Of a DNA stretch of 64,000 nt, positions 17,286 through 26,517 are shown one piece after another. Source of the stretch: Methylomonas albis (lineage in GTDB: Bacteria; Pseudomonadota; Gammaproteobacteria; Methylococcales; Methylomonadaceae); the NCBI RefSeq assembly GCF_014850955.1, contig NZ_JACXSS010000001.1:558001-622000 (forward strand), written 5' to 3'. Below the pieces are notes generated by a model, which had not been told where the DNA came from, ran no database searches, and saw only the letters and a list, made by a program, of their open reading frames with translations. Made by a program: the position numbers and the translations under genes. Every line of letters begins with the position of its first letter. Positions within the stretch are counted from its first letter, which is position 1.

Positions 17286-17484
17286 CGTTGTCAATGTCAA
17301 CGCGCAACTTGCGACTGTGCTAGCCACGAGCGACACGCTAGATGCGCTCAGAGCTTACGAGAAACGCGTATCCGACACGATTAGAAAAACAGAGCTGCGC
17401 GTCTACGCAAAATCAGCGCATGACGCACTAGGCGACTCTACAGCGATTCCTCAGCGGATATATCAGCAACAGCAGCAGCGCTAA
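17275..17484 (+). CDS. Small hypothetical protein with Gln-rich tail
   Basis: About 69 residues from ATG 17275, overlapping the previous stop; an in-frame ATG at 17218 would lie well inside that gene. The protein is helical (LDALRAYEKRVSDTIRKTELRVY) and ends IPQRIYQQQQQR. The family is unknown. Confidence 0.5.
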   Translation: MTLDVVNVNAQLATVLATSDTLDALRAYEKRVSDTIRKTELRVYAKSAHDALGDSTAIPQRIYQQQQQR

Positions 17485-17650
17485 AGCACAGCTAGCGATT
17501 GAGAGCGATTCACGCGACTGCCATCAGAGGATGCGATTGTTCGCTTTGGATGGCAAATCACAAACTCGTATTGAACAGTGTTTATTATTTCACAGACAGA
17601 TTGGTAGTCGTGACGTACACTTCCTCTGTTTTCACTTCTTGGAGCCTACC

Positions 17651-17869
17651 ATGTCAAACTTAGCCACTCAGAATTACATTACATTGTCCCAGCAAATTAA
17701 TCACGCATTTTTATCCCCCAAAGGCTATGACGGTTATCGTAATATGCAAAGTCAAGGTGGTCATGGCATGTACGACTCGTATATTCGGCAAAATAAATGT
17801 TTTGCGAGTGGTATTACTCAGCTGAATTTTCAGGTCAGTTTTGTTAGTAAATTCAACGGAACCATCTAA
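17651..17869 (+). CDS. Small hypothetical protein
   Basis: About 72 residues; ATG 17651 follows SD TTGGAG at a good distance. The sequence contains Gly/Tyr-rich SPKGYDGYRNMQSQGGHGMYDS. No family is recognised. It shares the same TTGGAG-type SD as the H-NS-like gene, indicating a native element gene set. Confidence 0.5.
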   Translation: MSNLATQNYITLSQQINHAFLSPKGYDGYRNMQSQGGHGMYDSYIRQNKCFASGITQLNFQVSFVSKFNGTI

Positions 17870-17969
17870 TCCAACACAACCTAGCGTCCGTTACTTGCCT
17901 GAGTGACATTAAGCTCAGTTTAAGTTCGTTTGTCTACGATAGGTCGCAGTTAATTCATTAGGGATGAAC

Positions 17970-18161
17970 ATGAACACCTCCACCAGTCTTTACCAACAAT
18001 TGCAATGCTTAAACGGCAGTAGCGGTAGACCCTATATCACGACAGATGGCGTATTAGGCTATTGCATCACCGGACCAGTAATGGAATTGCCGTTAGACTT
18101 TAAGGAATGGTATCAGCCACACAACAATCGCGAACTGTTGCATTATGACAAGGCTGCATAA
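17970..18161 (+). CDS. Small hypothetical protein
   Basis: About 63 residues from ATG 17970 (SD GGGA six bases upstream); ATG 17964 is an alternative. The sequence STSLYQQLQCLNGSSGRPYI and EWYQPHNNRELLHYDKAA shows no known motif. It is the last gene of the + strand run before the convergent YccF gene. Confidence 0.5.
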   Translation: MNTSTSLYQQLQCLNGSSGRPYITTDGVLGYCITGPVMELPLDFKEWYQPHNNRELLHYDKAA

Positions 18162-18206
18162 TATTTGAGCGCTTGTAAATCATTTTAAGCGACAGCAGTA
18201 ACACAC

Positions 18207-18665
18207 TTAGCGATGTCGTGACTGATCTACCCAAGCATCAGCGTTTGCGCGTCGTATCGCATCAGCTTCTTCAGTTGTCACGATGGTTTGACCAATCGGT
18301 GCTAATGCAATCGCCGCCAATTTGAGATGTTGTATCCCAAACGGAATACCGATAATCGTAGAGAAATTGATGACGGCGGAAATAATGTGACCGATGGCCA
18401 ACCACAATCCCGCAAACACGAACCAAATCAGATTACCAATAAATCCTAATGCGCCAGTACCAATGTCATCATGTTGCTTGAGTTCACGACGACTGATGGC
18501 TTCCTTGCCAAACGGAAAGAATGAAAACTGTCCGATGACAAAACACGCTTTTGCCCAAGGAATACCAACGACAGTTAAGAACGCAACCACACCTGCGAAC
18601 CACCACGCTAAGCCCATAAAAGCGCCGCCTAATACGAACCAGAAAAAATTACCAATTGCTCTCAT
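18207..18665 (-). CDS. YccF-domain inner membrane protein
   Basis: This 152-residue protein has two YccF repeats: FFWFVLGGAFMGLAWWFAGVVAFLTVVGIPWAKA (residues about 7-40, split here into several helices) and the second copy FIGNLIWFVFAGLWLAIGHI onward, each ending in a GIP motif (VVGIPWAKACF, IIGIPFGIQHLKLA). YccF proteins are small membrane proteins of unknown function. It converges on the preceding + strand run. Confidence 0.85.
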   Translation of the reverse strand: MRAIGNFFWFVLGGAFMGLAWWFAGVVAFLTVVGIPWAKACFVIGQFSFFPFGKEAISRRELKQHDDIGTGALGFIGNLIWFVFAGLWLAIGHIISAVINFSTIIGIPFGIQHLKLAAIALAPIGQTIVTTEEADAIRRANADAWVDQSRHR

Positions 18666-18808
18666 GCTTGACGCTCAGCAGTACCTAAAATAAATCCCAT
18701 CATAGCGTTTTTACCCATAGAAGATCATTTTTGTCCGTTAGCAAATTACAGTAACTCTGCTAGATTAGTCCTTTAGCTATTACCATTTTATTACTGAGAA
18801 TACTCATC

Positions 18809-19120
18809 ATGAACTTGGAAACAAAATCACCGGAAGAAATACAAGCCATCATTGCCAAAGCACAAGCGGAACTCATTGAGAGACAACAGAGTAAACGCAA
18901 AGAAGTGCTTGCTCAGATTAAAGAGCTTGCTGCGTCAATCGGTGTAACTGTACAAATTAGCGATAGCAGCAAGTCAGCCGATAAACGCTCGTCCACTGTC
19001 GTAATCAAATACCGTGATTCTGAAAATCCAAACAACCAATGGACAGGTAGAGGATTAGCCCCTAAATGGATAAAAGCTTATCAAGCTGCTGGTCGTAGTA
19101 AAGAAGAGTTTTTAATCTGA
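18809..19120 (+). CDS. H-NS family nucleoid-associated protein (second copy)
   Basis: This 103-residue protein has an N-terminal coiled coil (SPEEIQAIIAKAQAELIERQ) and a C-terminal H-NS DNA-binding motif NPNNQWTGRGLAPKWIKAY at about residues 74-92. It is only distantly similar to the H-NS-like protein at 16359, so it is not a recent duplicate. The next gene begins 2 bp after its stop, so the two are co-transcribed. Confidence 0.87.
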   Translation: MNLETKSPEEIQAIIAKAQAELIERQQSKRKEVLAQIKELAASIGVTVQISDSSKSADKRSSTVVIKYRDSENPNNQWTGRGLAPKWIKAYQAAGRSKEEFLI

Positions 19121-19122
19121 CG

Positions 19123-19608
19123 ATGAATAGATTATCCATACCCTTATTAGTATTACTGACAGTAAGCTCAATCAGCATTGCAGTTACGGACGATATTCCT
19201 GATTTATCAAAAACACCTGGAGTTGCTCGTCCTGGACTGACAAAAACCAAAATCTGTAGCATTAAGTGGGGAGCGGATGAGCGTCATGTCACGCCTAATA
19301 TGAAGAAGCAAGTGTTTGCTAATTATGGCTATAGCGGTTATGACGATCCACATTGCATTGCAGATGCGCATAACAAAACCTGTGAAATTGATCATTTGAT
19401 TAGTCGTGAACTAGGTGGAGCTGATGACGTCAGTAATCTATGGCCACAAGCGTATGGAGGAACACCTTGGAACGCTCACCTTAAGGACCGACTGGAAAAT
19501 CGTTTAAACAAAGAAGTGTGCCAAGGACGTTTATCGTTGAAAAATGCGCAACAGCTATTGGTTAATGATTGGCGGATTGCTTATCAAAAATGTTTTGGAT
19601 CACCGTAA
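19123..19608 (+). CDS. Secreted HNH endonuclease-like protein
   Basis: This 161-residue protein has a signal peptide (RLSIPLLVLLTVSSISIA, cleavage about 20). The mature part carries a compact HNH-type site: CEIDHLISRELGGADDVSNLWPQ at about residues 86-108, with Asp-His and Asn, and a C-terminal WNAHLKDRLENRLNKEVC segment common in such exported nucleases. It may digest extracellular DNA or act as a periplasmic defence or toxin. It is coupled to the H-NS-like gene upstream. Confidence 0.75.
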   Translation: MNRLSIPLLVLLTVSSISIAVTDDIPDLSKTPGVARPGLTKTKICSIKWGADERHVTPNMKKQVFANYGYSGYDDPHCIADAHNKTCEIDHLISRELGGADDVSNLWPQAYGGTPWNAHLKDRLENRLNKEVCQGRLSLKNAQQLLVNDWRIAYQKCFGSP

Positions 19609-19670
19609 TAACTTTCTTGATGATCTACAGCTTGGGGCGTTTTTGATGCATTTAGTTGACTAGTTAGAGA

Positions 19671-20042
19671 TCATTTGCAGGACCAGTGCTCAGACAGCGC
19701 CTGATAAACAACTTTGTCAGGTTTTTCCTTGATCATGTCAGGATGTGTCGCCATATACGTGTAGACCACAGACTTTAATTCGTAAGCGCTGATGCCAGTA
19801 TTTTTAGGAACGCAGATTGTCGGAGGCAAAGTAGTTGCCAGCATATCCATGACTCCCATCAAGTAGCCTTTACTCATGCCGCCTTCATAAGATTCAATAC
19901 CGTTCATGTCATTTTCTAGCCATTGGTAAAGGTTAGTGCTAGAAAAGAATTCGGCATTGGTACTTGAACAAAAACAAACCGGATAGACAACAATCAAGTA
20001 GGTTATTAGCTGTCTAAGACGTAGTTTGATTACATGGCGCAT
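19671..20042 (-). CDS. Rap1a/Tai-like immunity family protein
   Basis: This 123-residue exported protein (signal LRQLITYLIVVYPVCFCSSTNA) fits the Rap1a/Tai immunity fold by pattern: a GYLMGVMDM motif at about 62, ICVPKNTGISAYELKSVVYTY at about 78, then a C-terminal YQALSEHWSCK with the paired cysteine. Family members protect against peptidoglycan amidase effectors, though many are orphans. It converges on the secreted nuclease gene with a 62-bp gap. Confidence 0.65.
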   Translation of the reverse strand: MRHVIKLRLRQLITYLIVVYPVCFCSSTNAEFFSSTNLYQWLENDMNGIESYEGGMSKGYLMGVMDMLATTLPPTICVPKNTGISAYELKSVVYTYMATHPDMIKEKPDKVVYQALSEHWSCK

Positions 20043-20311
20043 GTTTGGCGATAGATAAATATTCGTTACTCTGGAAAACTGAAATAGCTAAATTAAGATC
20101 AAGCGCGTATTTATTAGGTGAATAATAACTATTTTCCAATGATCCCACCAGTGCAATACCAATTTAGAATTGCATTATAAATTTTATTATAGTTTAAGTG
20201 TCACTATTTCGTGCTTTATTTTTCAAAGTGTAGTTACTAAGCTATTGAATAATTTTTTATTTTAAGGTTTTCTGATCTGAAATCTTGTAAATTATATTTT
20301 GTAGATGCGTT

Positions 20312-21312
20312 TTATTTGAGGCGTTTGCTGGCGTATTTCTTGTTAGTTTTTAATATATTAATTTCTTTTTCCAGAGCGGTTATAATCTTTTGGAGAGCAG
20401 GGCGCTTATGGAATAGTTTCTCGTATTCATTATGCTTAAGGTGCTTAAATACTCTGTCTCGTGCAAGATCAAAATCCAGGCCATCTACATTAATAGGATA
20501 AACACGATACTCGTCAATATATCTACGGTAACGGAGTCTCAAATTTCTGTTGCATTGATTAAAAGCGAAGTTTAAACCATTTGAAATAGTATCCGAACGA
20601 AATGCTTTTGAGAAACGTGTATCAGTCAGAAAGTCATTGCGATAAAATTTTATCTTAATTAAGTGCTTAAGCAGGTCTGAATTTAAGCCATACATAGAGC
20701 AACGAAGACCTCTTAAGCAGTATTCAATGCGCTGATAAGAACTGCCTACTGGTTTTAAGCCTTTTTTAACACGTAGCGCATTCTTATCGTACATTGTCAC
20801 TTGACAGTTACTACGCTTACTTCCTAATATTTGAGATTCAAGTTTACCTTTTTTATTGCGAAATATTTTTGATGTAACGGCTCTGTCAATATGAAGATAT
20901 AAGTTGTCTTCAATGCCAAAAATATCAAGAGTTAAATCCAGCCTTGTTATGTTAGCATGAAAATAAATTGTTTTTACAATATCTAATCCAAGCGCTTTAA
21001 TAAGAAAACGTCTTAATTTTATACGTCCTTCTTTCTTAAGTTTTGTTGGGTTGGTTTCAATGCGAAAAAATTATGAGATGAAGTTATCGGATATATAGAG
21101 ACATCTACTTTATGTTCATTTAAAACTGTAATTTGATAGTTGTTATTATATCTCTGGTTGCTATCAGAAAATACTCTGCCATTATACTGTTTATAAATTT
21201 TATCTACAGTAAAGCGCTTCAATACTATATCCTTATTGTAACGATCTAGGCGTACAGTAAAAGCAATCTTATCTATTAGTAGACGTGTTTTGATTGATCT
21301 GGTTGTTTTCAT
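20312..21312 (-). pseudogene. Replication initiation protein gene split by a -1 frameshift
   Basis: Two minus-strand frames make one protein of about 333 residues. The first (21312 to about 21066) encodes a 97-residue ORF; the second continues as RIETNPTKLKKEG, then RLDLTLDIFGIED, ILGSKRSNCQVTMYDK and RIEYCLRGL, ending at 20312. The RxDL(T)LD, GSKxSxxQxxxYDK and RxE motifs match plasmid and phage replication-initiation (Rep_trans-like) proteins. The frames join at T-TTT-TTC (about 21065-21072), a canonical -1 slippery heptamer in the correct phase. It is either an inactivating extra T or programmed frameshifting. Confidence 0.7.
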
Positions 21313-21543
21313 CTTAACACTCTTATGTTTAATTAATTAAATTTAGATCTTTCAAAAACAAAGTGCGTAGTATGTTGGGTAAGTAAGGTAAATGCTATTT
21401 TCACTAAATGCACATGCACTTTGATTGAATAAATATAAAATTAGTATTAAATATATGCTTTTAACGTGCTGTTAGTTTAATACCGTATTCCGTAATGTGA
21501 TTTGTTTGCGTTTTCCGTGGTTATTTGGCAAAGGTATGGGTAA

Positions 21544-22176
21544 TTACATTCTAAATATCGTATTTTGTGTTCTGTCCTTTTTTTGGTATTTCGTGAAATC
21601 TACATTCCAGTACGCAAATTTTGATTTAATTGCTGGTTTCTTTAAAGGGTCTTCTGAGTTGATGCAGTTGGGATTCTTGCTTGGCTGGTTATAAAAATTC
21701 CGCACTGCTTGCATTATTAATCGCTTGCTTGGGTAGATAGTAGTGTTTAGTTTTTTCTTGCCCTTTCTGAGGCGTATGCGGTTAGCGTTTGTTACACATT
21801 TTTCAATGAATTTATATTCTGATGCGTGATCAAAAATACAATTCCAGTCTTCAATCGCAGCATTATGTTTTAAAGCTAAAAGCGGCTCAATTTCCATTGA
21901 CCCTTGCCTAAGATTTAGAACTGATTCAACAATGGCTGCATTTATTAGGTCACAAATTAATTTTTTACTAATATTAGGGTTTCGTCCGATTTCACTATAA
22001 ATAAAAACCCTATCAGAGTTATATCCCAAGTGAGCGTTGTAATAAACAAGAAGATAAATATCGCGTCTAAAATCGTGCATAGCAGTTTTAATAGCTACAC
22101 CATCCAGAATAGTATCCTTTATCCATTCCTCCACTTGCTCTAAATCTAAATTTACTCCACGGTTTATTATTAACAT
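21544..22176 (-). CDS. Hypothetical protein of the replication module
   Basis: This 210-residue protein is not recognised. It is AT-rich in codon use and basic at the C-terminus (RLRKGKKKLNTTIYPSKRLIMQAVRNFY). It sits between the Rep-like gene and the DUF3987 gene on the same strand, so it probably belongs to the replication cluster. A helix-rich N-terminus (LDLEQVEEWIKDTILDGVAIKTAMHDF) is seen. Confidence 0.5.
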   Translation of the reverse strand: MLIINRGVNLDLEQVEEWIKDTILDGVAIKTAMHDFRRDIYLLVYYNAHLGYNSDRVFIYSEIGRNPNISKKLICDLINAAIVESVLNLRQGSMEIEPLLALKHNAAIEDWNCIFDHASEYKFIEKCVTNANRIRLRKGKKKLNTTIYPSKRLIMQAVRNFYNQPSKNPNCINSEDPLKKPAIKSKFAYWNVDFTKYQKKDRTQNTIFRM

Positions 22177-22234
22177 ATTTGGGGTCTTATAATTTGTTAT
22201 TGAATGAATGACGGGTGCAAGGAGTGTTTAAAAG

Positions 22235-23806
22235 CTAATTAAACGCTTTTGGATTGACCGCATATTTTTGCGATGGACTACCTTTTCTTTTCTCACTGTG
22301 AACTTCTTTTATAAAGTTCTCCTTTAGTAAAAGATCAATGCCAATGTTAACTTCATGTCTTCCAAGTCCAGACCGATGTTTGCTGTATATGTCTCTTATA
22401 CTAAAAACTGGCTTTAAATCATGATAGTCAATTATTTGTATTAATTTTTCAGCTACTAATTCTGAGATGTCTGCGAATGAGTATATTCTGCGGGCGTGCG
22501 ACTCAAGGTACTTTCCCCATTCTATAGCTAACATAAGCGTGTTACTTTTAATGTCTTCTCTTGAGTCTTTATCCGCTAACTGAATGCAATGAAATATAAG
22601 GGCTAAACTTGGAACTAATTTTGAGTATTTTGCTAGGTGCTGCTTCATGATAGGGCTCTCTTCATTGGCATTTTGTTTTTCTAAGAGTCGTCTTTGCCAT
22701 CTGTTGAATATTTGTTGAGCATTTCTTGAAAATTTGAAATAGGGTTGGTCTTTATTTGGCATCTTAATTCCCCCATGTTCAACGAAATTCATCTTTAAGA
22801 TTTTTCTCATCAGGCTATATACTCGTTCGGTGGCTTCTTTGTCCGGGCTAATATCCGTTGAGTCATACATTTCTAACTCGTCAGGATATACTGCGAGTTG
22901 AAATCGTTGAATCAAACCATCATTGCGAATTTCTTTGGCCTTGATTACATATTATTTAATAGTGTCAGGTTGAGCCGTTCCTAGTACGCTGATACTCGTG
23001 GTTGTAGCGTTGGTATTTCCGCGTATGATGGTGCTATTGACATAACCTGTTTTATTGCTCCAGGCTGATAAATAATAAGATCGCTCCGTATTGTTCTTCT
23101 CCCATTTTGCTAACAAGCCAACTATTTCGTCGCGGATTAAGAATATACCTCTGCTATTTGTTTTAAATAATTCGGTCAGCTTAGGTATTGTGGTTTCGTT
23201 GGTTTTTAATATTACCCCATGATGTCTCTCTTTAATTGCCTTCAAGACATCGTAATATTCAAGTCTAAGGGCCTCGTCTGGGTCTATCCTTTCCTTTGCT
23301 AAGTTTCCAATGCGTTTTTCAATGTCCTTTAATTTTGCTTTATTTTGTATGTTTCGTAATTGATATTCTTTTGAATCTTCTTCAAATTCGTCGTCAATTT
23401 CTCGCTGCAAACGTTGTATTAAAATCATAATTTCGTTCATAGCGGGGCTTTTCTTATTTGAAGGATTGGCAATTAATATCCCCCATAGATTTGCAAACTC
23501 CACCCAGTCGTCATTTTGCTTTGGTTTTATTGCACAACCTGATCCAATCAAAGAGCCAATGGCGATGATTGCGCTGATTGCTACTAAGTCAAAAGGGGTT
23601 TGTAATCGTTCGCTGGCATTTACCACCCATGCCCTAAGTTCTACTGGGAGCATTTTTTCCTTTAATGTCATCACGGGTGGCATCAATTTATTAATGTTAC
23701 CTGGCTCCGGCCAGTCATCTTCTTCATGTTCATCATTTTTAAGTCCCCACTCTTCGGGAATATCATTTGCGTCAATTAGAGCCTCTGCAATCACACTATG
23801 TAACAA
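22235..23806 (-). pseudogene. DUF3987 primase/helicase-like gene with an in-frame stop
   Basis: Two segments lie in one frame: 23806-22955 (284 residues) and 22951-22235, separated by a single TAA codon at 22952-22954. The N-terminal part has the DUF3987 signatures FDLVAISAIIAIGSLIG, NLWGILIANPSNKKSPAMNE and RGIFLIRDEIVGLLAKW. Reading through gives a 523-codon protein with the expected C-terminal DUF3987 half (DGLIQRFQLAVYPD, and a winged-helix-like end). Its start overlaps the TOPRIM gene by 16 bp. The stop is nonsense, not a shift. Confidence 0.75.
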
Positions 23807-24273
23807 CGCGATTGATTTTTAAAAGTATTATTCCAGTTTGAGCCGCTTATAGTTTTTAACCAATCCAGAAAGCTATCCCCTTCTGATATTTCATCATTTC
23901 GTACAATCTTAATTATCGGTGGTTCATCTAATTTAAGTATTTCTGCTGCAATAAGTTTCATATTTCTTTCTCCTAGTTCATCATTTTTGGGAAATAAATA
24001 GACTTGTTTGCATTTATTCAATGGCGACCAGTCAGTTTCGTGTTGAAAATTCCAGTCGTGTGCTGAAGCTACAGCGCAATATCTTAATTTTCTGAATATC
24101 TCCGCTTCAAATTCGTTATCTGCGATCAGTATTTGCTCATTATTAGTTGTGTTTAAAAATAGACTTAAATTTAATGGGGGGATTTTTCCAAGGTCAGCAT
24201 CTATGCTATTTATCCATAAATAGTAAATACATCCTTTTGACTTTTGTGCTGCCGTAATATGCTGTATATCCAA
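23791..24273 (-). CDS. TOPRIM-domain (primase-like) protein, probably missing its N-terminus
   Basis: This 160-residue frame carries a TOPRIM-like core: EQILIADNEFEAEIF (Glu cluster) at about 46, then QVYLFPKNDELGERNMKLIAAEIL in place of the DxD-type DNDxAG, and EGDSFLDWL at the end. Such proteins pair with DUF3987 helicases in plasmid and satellite replication. Upstream, minus-strand ATG 24370 opens a frame (KDHSIIPEQHNG..CDEKNNIVGYTAYYG) that ends at 24206 and fits as the lost N-terminus, joined near an A-run at about 24240. The gene is probably frameshifted. Confidence 0.6.
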   Translation of the reverse strand: MDIQHITAAQKSKGCIYYLWINSIDADLGKIPPLNLSLFLNTTNNEQILIADNEFEAEIFRKLRYCAVASAHDWNFQHETDWSPLNKCKQVYLFPKNDELGERNMKLIAAEILKLDEPPIIKIVRNDEISEGDSFLDWLKTISGSNWNNTFKNQSRCYIV

Positions 24274-24429
24274 CTATATTGTTTTTCTCATCGCAAAATT
24301 GGAAACTTCTTTTCAGTATTAATCCGTTATGTTGCTCAGGTATAATGCTGTGGTCTTTGTCTATAATCATAATTTATTCTTAATTTTTAGTAACGTTTGC
24401 TTACTCTATAATATTAATAATCTTGATAT

Positions 24430-24774
24430 TCACTTAGCTGTTGTGTCTATTGATTTTCTTTTTTTAGCTCTTTCTTGTAACCACTGATTTACTTCGCTTT
24501 CAATCCAGCCTTTTGTATAACTTGTTAAAGATATAGGTTTTGGGAAATCCCCTGATGCTACTAGTCTGTATAAGCCTGATCTTGAAACTCCCGTTTTTTC
24601 GCACACAGCCTTTATTCGTATTATTTGAATCTCCGTGGCTATTTCTGGGCCGTCAGAACAAGATTCTTCTTTGTTTTCCGTGTTTTTTTGTCTATAATTA
24701 ATATCGTTTTTTTTCATTGGGTTGTGTCCAAAGTGATTCTTTAGGGTATAACGATCTATCGCTGTTTTTGACAA
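24430..24774 (-). CDS. AlpA-family phage transcriptional regulator
   Basis: This 114-residue protein has an AlpA/excisionase-like winged-helix at residues about 52-105: IIRIKAVCEKTGVSRSGLYR, ASGDFPKPISLT, then GWIESEVNQWLQER. AlpA proteins of P4-like satellites and islands activate excision genes. It heads the minus-strand replication module. The N-terminal 45 residues are variable and the true start could be later (MKKNDINYRQ). Confidence 0.85.
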   Translation of the reverse strand: MSKTAIDRYTLKNHFGHNPMKKNDINYRQKNTENKEESCSDGPEIATEIQIIRIKAVCEKTGVSRSGLYRLVASGDFPKPISLTSYTKGWIESEVNQWLQERAKKRKSIDTTAK

Positions 24775-25009
24775 ACAGTCTCTCTTAAGCCGCTACCTGC
24801 AAAATAAGTGTTTAGCTTAATTCGGTATTGTCTTGATTTTAGGGCGCAAGTAGGCCCTACTAGATTTATATCTAGCGTTAGAGATGTTGAATGCGCAGTC
24901 AGTTAATTTCAGTTTATGTGTTCATGATCCCTCCAGGGCATCTGTTTTATTTGAAGCGTAATAGCTAATTTAAATAATTGGTTTAAGCCATTGGTGTAGC
25001 GTCAACTAG

Positions 25010-25860
25010 GGGCTGTTGCCGTTTTACATGGGCAACCAAATGAAAGCGCAGGCCAAAGCGACGACACTTTCAAAATTGCGTTTCAATTTGTCATATCGCG
25101 TCGCGATGGCTCTGGAATGTTTCAGTCGCGCAAATACATTTTCAACGAGGTGGCGATACTTGTAGAGGCACCAGTCCATTTCGTCATTCCCAATGGTTGA
25201 GTTCTGTTTTCTAGGAATGATAGGCACACTCCCTTTGTCTCGAATTTGAATACGTAAAGACTCACTGTCATAGCCTTTATCAGCAATCATGTGGGCAGCC
25301 AAAGGGAGTTTAGCCACCAATTCCGGCGCTTCTTTACAGTCGTGCACCTCGCCCCCCGTCACCGAGAAATGAATGGGCAGCCCGCAAGCATCAACGGCCA
25401 TATGGATTTTGGTGGTGTTGCCCGCGACGGATTTTCCAATGGCTGTTTCCTGCTCATGGGCCGCGCCACTACTATGTTGATGAGCCTTCACAATACTGCC
25501 GTCGATAAATGCCCATTCCAAATCCGGTTCCACCACCAGTCCCCGAAAGATACCCATCAATTTTTCCTGAAGCGACCACGCGTTGAATCGTTTATACACG
25601 GCATTCCATTTGCCAAACGTTATAGGCAAGTCTCGCCAGGGGCAGCCTACTCGCAAGCGATAAAAAATCCCCTCTACCGTTTGTCGTAGCGAAGGCTTGT
25701 CATAAATCCCCAGGCTCAACATGATGGCTTTGAATTTATTCCAGTATTCATCCGTAAACAACTGTCGTGGCATCGCTTGAGTATAGGTTGATTGAAAAAC
25801 TCAAGCATTTGGGCTATTCAGTTCGATTTCAAGGCTATCATCCCAAAACGGCAACAGCCT
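25010..25860 (-). mobile_element. IS5-family insertion sequence, copy A (851 bp)
   Basis: The element has inverted ends: GGGCTGTTGCCGTTTT at the left and the complement of AGGCTGTTGCCGTTTT at the right. It carries one transposase gene. It is 851 bp, exactly the length of copy B in opposite orientation at 27956. The flanks carry CTAG and CTA, pointing to a short TA-centred target duplication. Confidence 0.9.
25024..25773 (-). CDS. IS5-family transposase
   Basis: This 249-residue DDE transposase in a single frame has the catalytic D in FIDGSIVKAHQH (about 91), the second D in ADKGYDSESLR (about 165), and the E in HLVENVFARLKH (about 211). The N-terminal half is the DUF4096-like region (GCPWRDLPITFGKWNAVYKR). 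It is identical to copy B apart from Ser versus Phe in LKH(S/F)RA. Confidence 0.95.
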   Translation of the reverse strand: MPRQLFTDEYWNKFKAIMLSLGIYDKPSLRQTVEGIFYRLRVGCPWRDLPITFGKWNAVYKRFNAWSLQEKLMGIFRGLVVEPDLEWAFIDGSIVKAHQHSSGAAHEQETAIGKSVAGNTTKIHMAVDACGLPIHFSVTGGEVHDCKEAPELVAKLPLAAHMIADKGYDSESLRIQIRDKGSVPIIPRKQNSTIGNDEMDWCLYKYRHLVENVFARLKHSRAIATRYDKLKRNFESVVALACAFIWLPM

Positions 25861-25863
25861 CTA

Positions 25864-26225
25864 TACTTATGAATCTGTTTGTAAAAAAGGAACAAAAAAC
25901 TATCAAAAATGTACCCTACTTGAGCTTGAGTATTGTGTCTGCTATAGCGTCTTGATCAATTGATTGTCAGTTTATAAAAATTGAAAAATTATTAAAGGTA
26001 CGTTTTTTTTCAATTTTTGTACCCCCCAATTTTTACCTAACTACGAATGCCTACTGAAAGCCAATTTAGATTTTGTTCTGTAGATTGGCGGCGCTATGCT
26101 TTTGAAAGCGGGTTCTCGTAAAGCATATTCAGTGCCTGAGCTACCTGTAGACACCTGTTCAACCATCGCAACACCAACGCCCTCTAAATTCACAAATGGC
26201 AAAACATGATTGCTGTTGAATATGA
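25864..26225. other. Gene-free gap inside the IS5 bracket
   Basis: No credible gene is seen. The stretch is very AT-rich with a T/A-run pair around 26000-26030. A minus-strand open stretch at 26041-26250 overlaps the operator of the next gene and is probably not coding. Confidence 0.4.
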
Positions 26226-26241
26226 GTACGTAATAACGTAC
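26226..26241. promoter_or_regulatory. Palindromic operator upstream of the YefM-type antitoxin
   Basis: GTACGT and ACGTAC form a perfect dyad around AATA, ending 33 bp before the antitoxin ATG. YefM-type antitoxins autoregulate through palindromes with TGTACA-like halves; this resembles that pattern. Confidence 0.6.
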
Positions 26242-26274
26242 GATTGGCAAAATCCTTTCTCATTGGAGTCTTAC

Positions 26275-26517
26275 ATGCAAACACTCACAGCAAGCGAAGC
26301 ACGTACAAACCTTTATAGACTCATAGATCAAGCAAACGAATCGCACGAACCGATAACAATTACTGGTAAACGCTCTAACGCTGTTTTGCTTTCCGCTGAG
26401 GATTGGTCAGCGATTCAGGAAACGCTCTTTCTATTAAGTGTTCCCGGTATGAGAGAGTCTATTGTTGAGGGTATGGCGACACCTGCTGACGAATGTAGCA
26501 AGGAACTAGATTGGTGA
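26275..26517 (+). CDS. YefM/Phd-type antitoxin
   Basis: About 80 residues from ATG 26275 with SD TTGGAG; an in-frame start at 26206 lies within the operator. The N-terminus MQTLTASEARTNLYRLIDQA and ITGKRSNAVLLSAEDWSAIQET are diagnostic of YefM/Phd DNA-binding antitoxins. The C-terminus (EGMATPADECSKELDW) would wrap the toxin. The stop overlaps the toxin start (GTGA). Confidence 0.93.
   Translation: MQTLTASEARTNLYRLIDQANESHEPITITGKRSNAVLLSAEDWSAIQETLFLLSVPGMRESIVEGMATPADECSKELDW

Noticed and set aside
26041-26250. Minus-strand open frame of 69 codons
   Set aside because: It covers the antitoxin operator and promoter region, lacks an SD and resembles no known protein.
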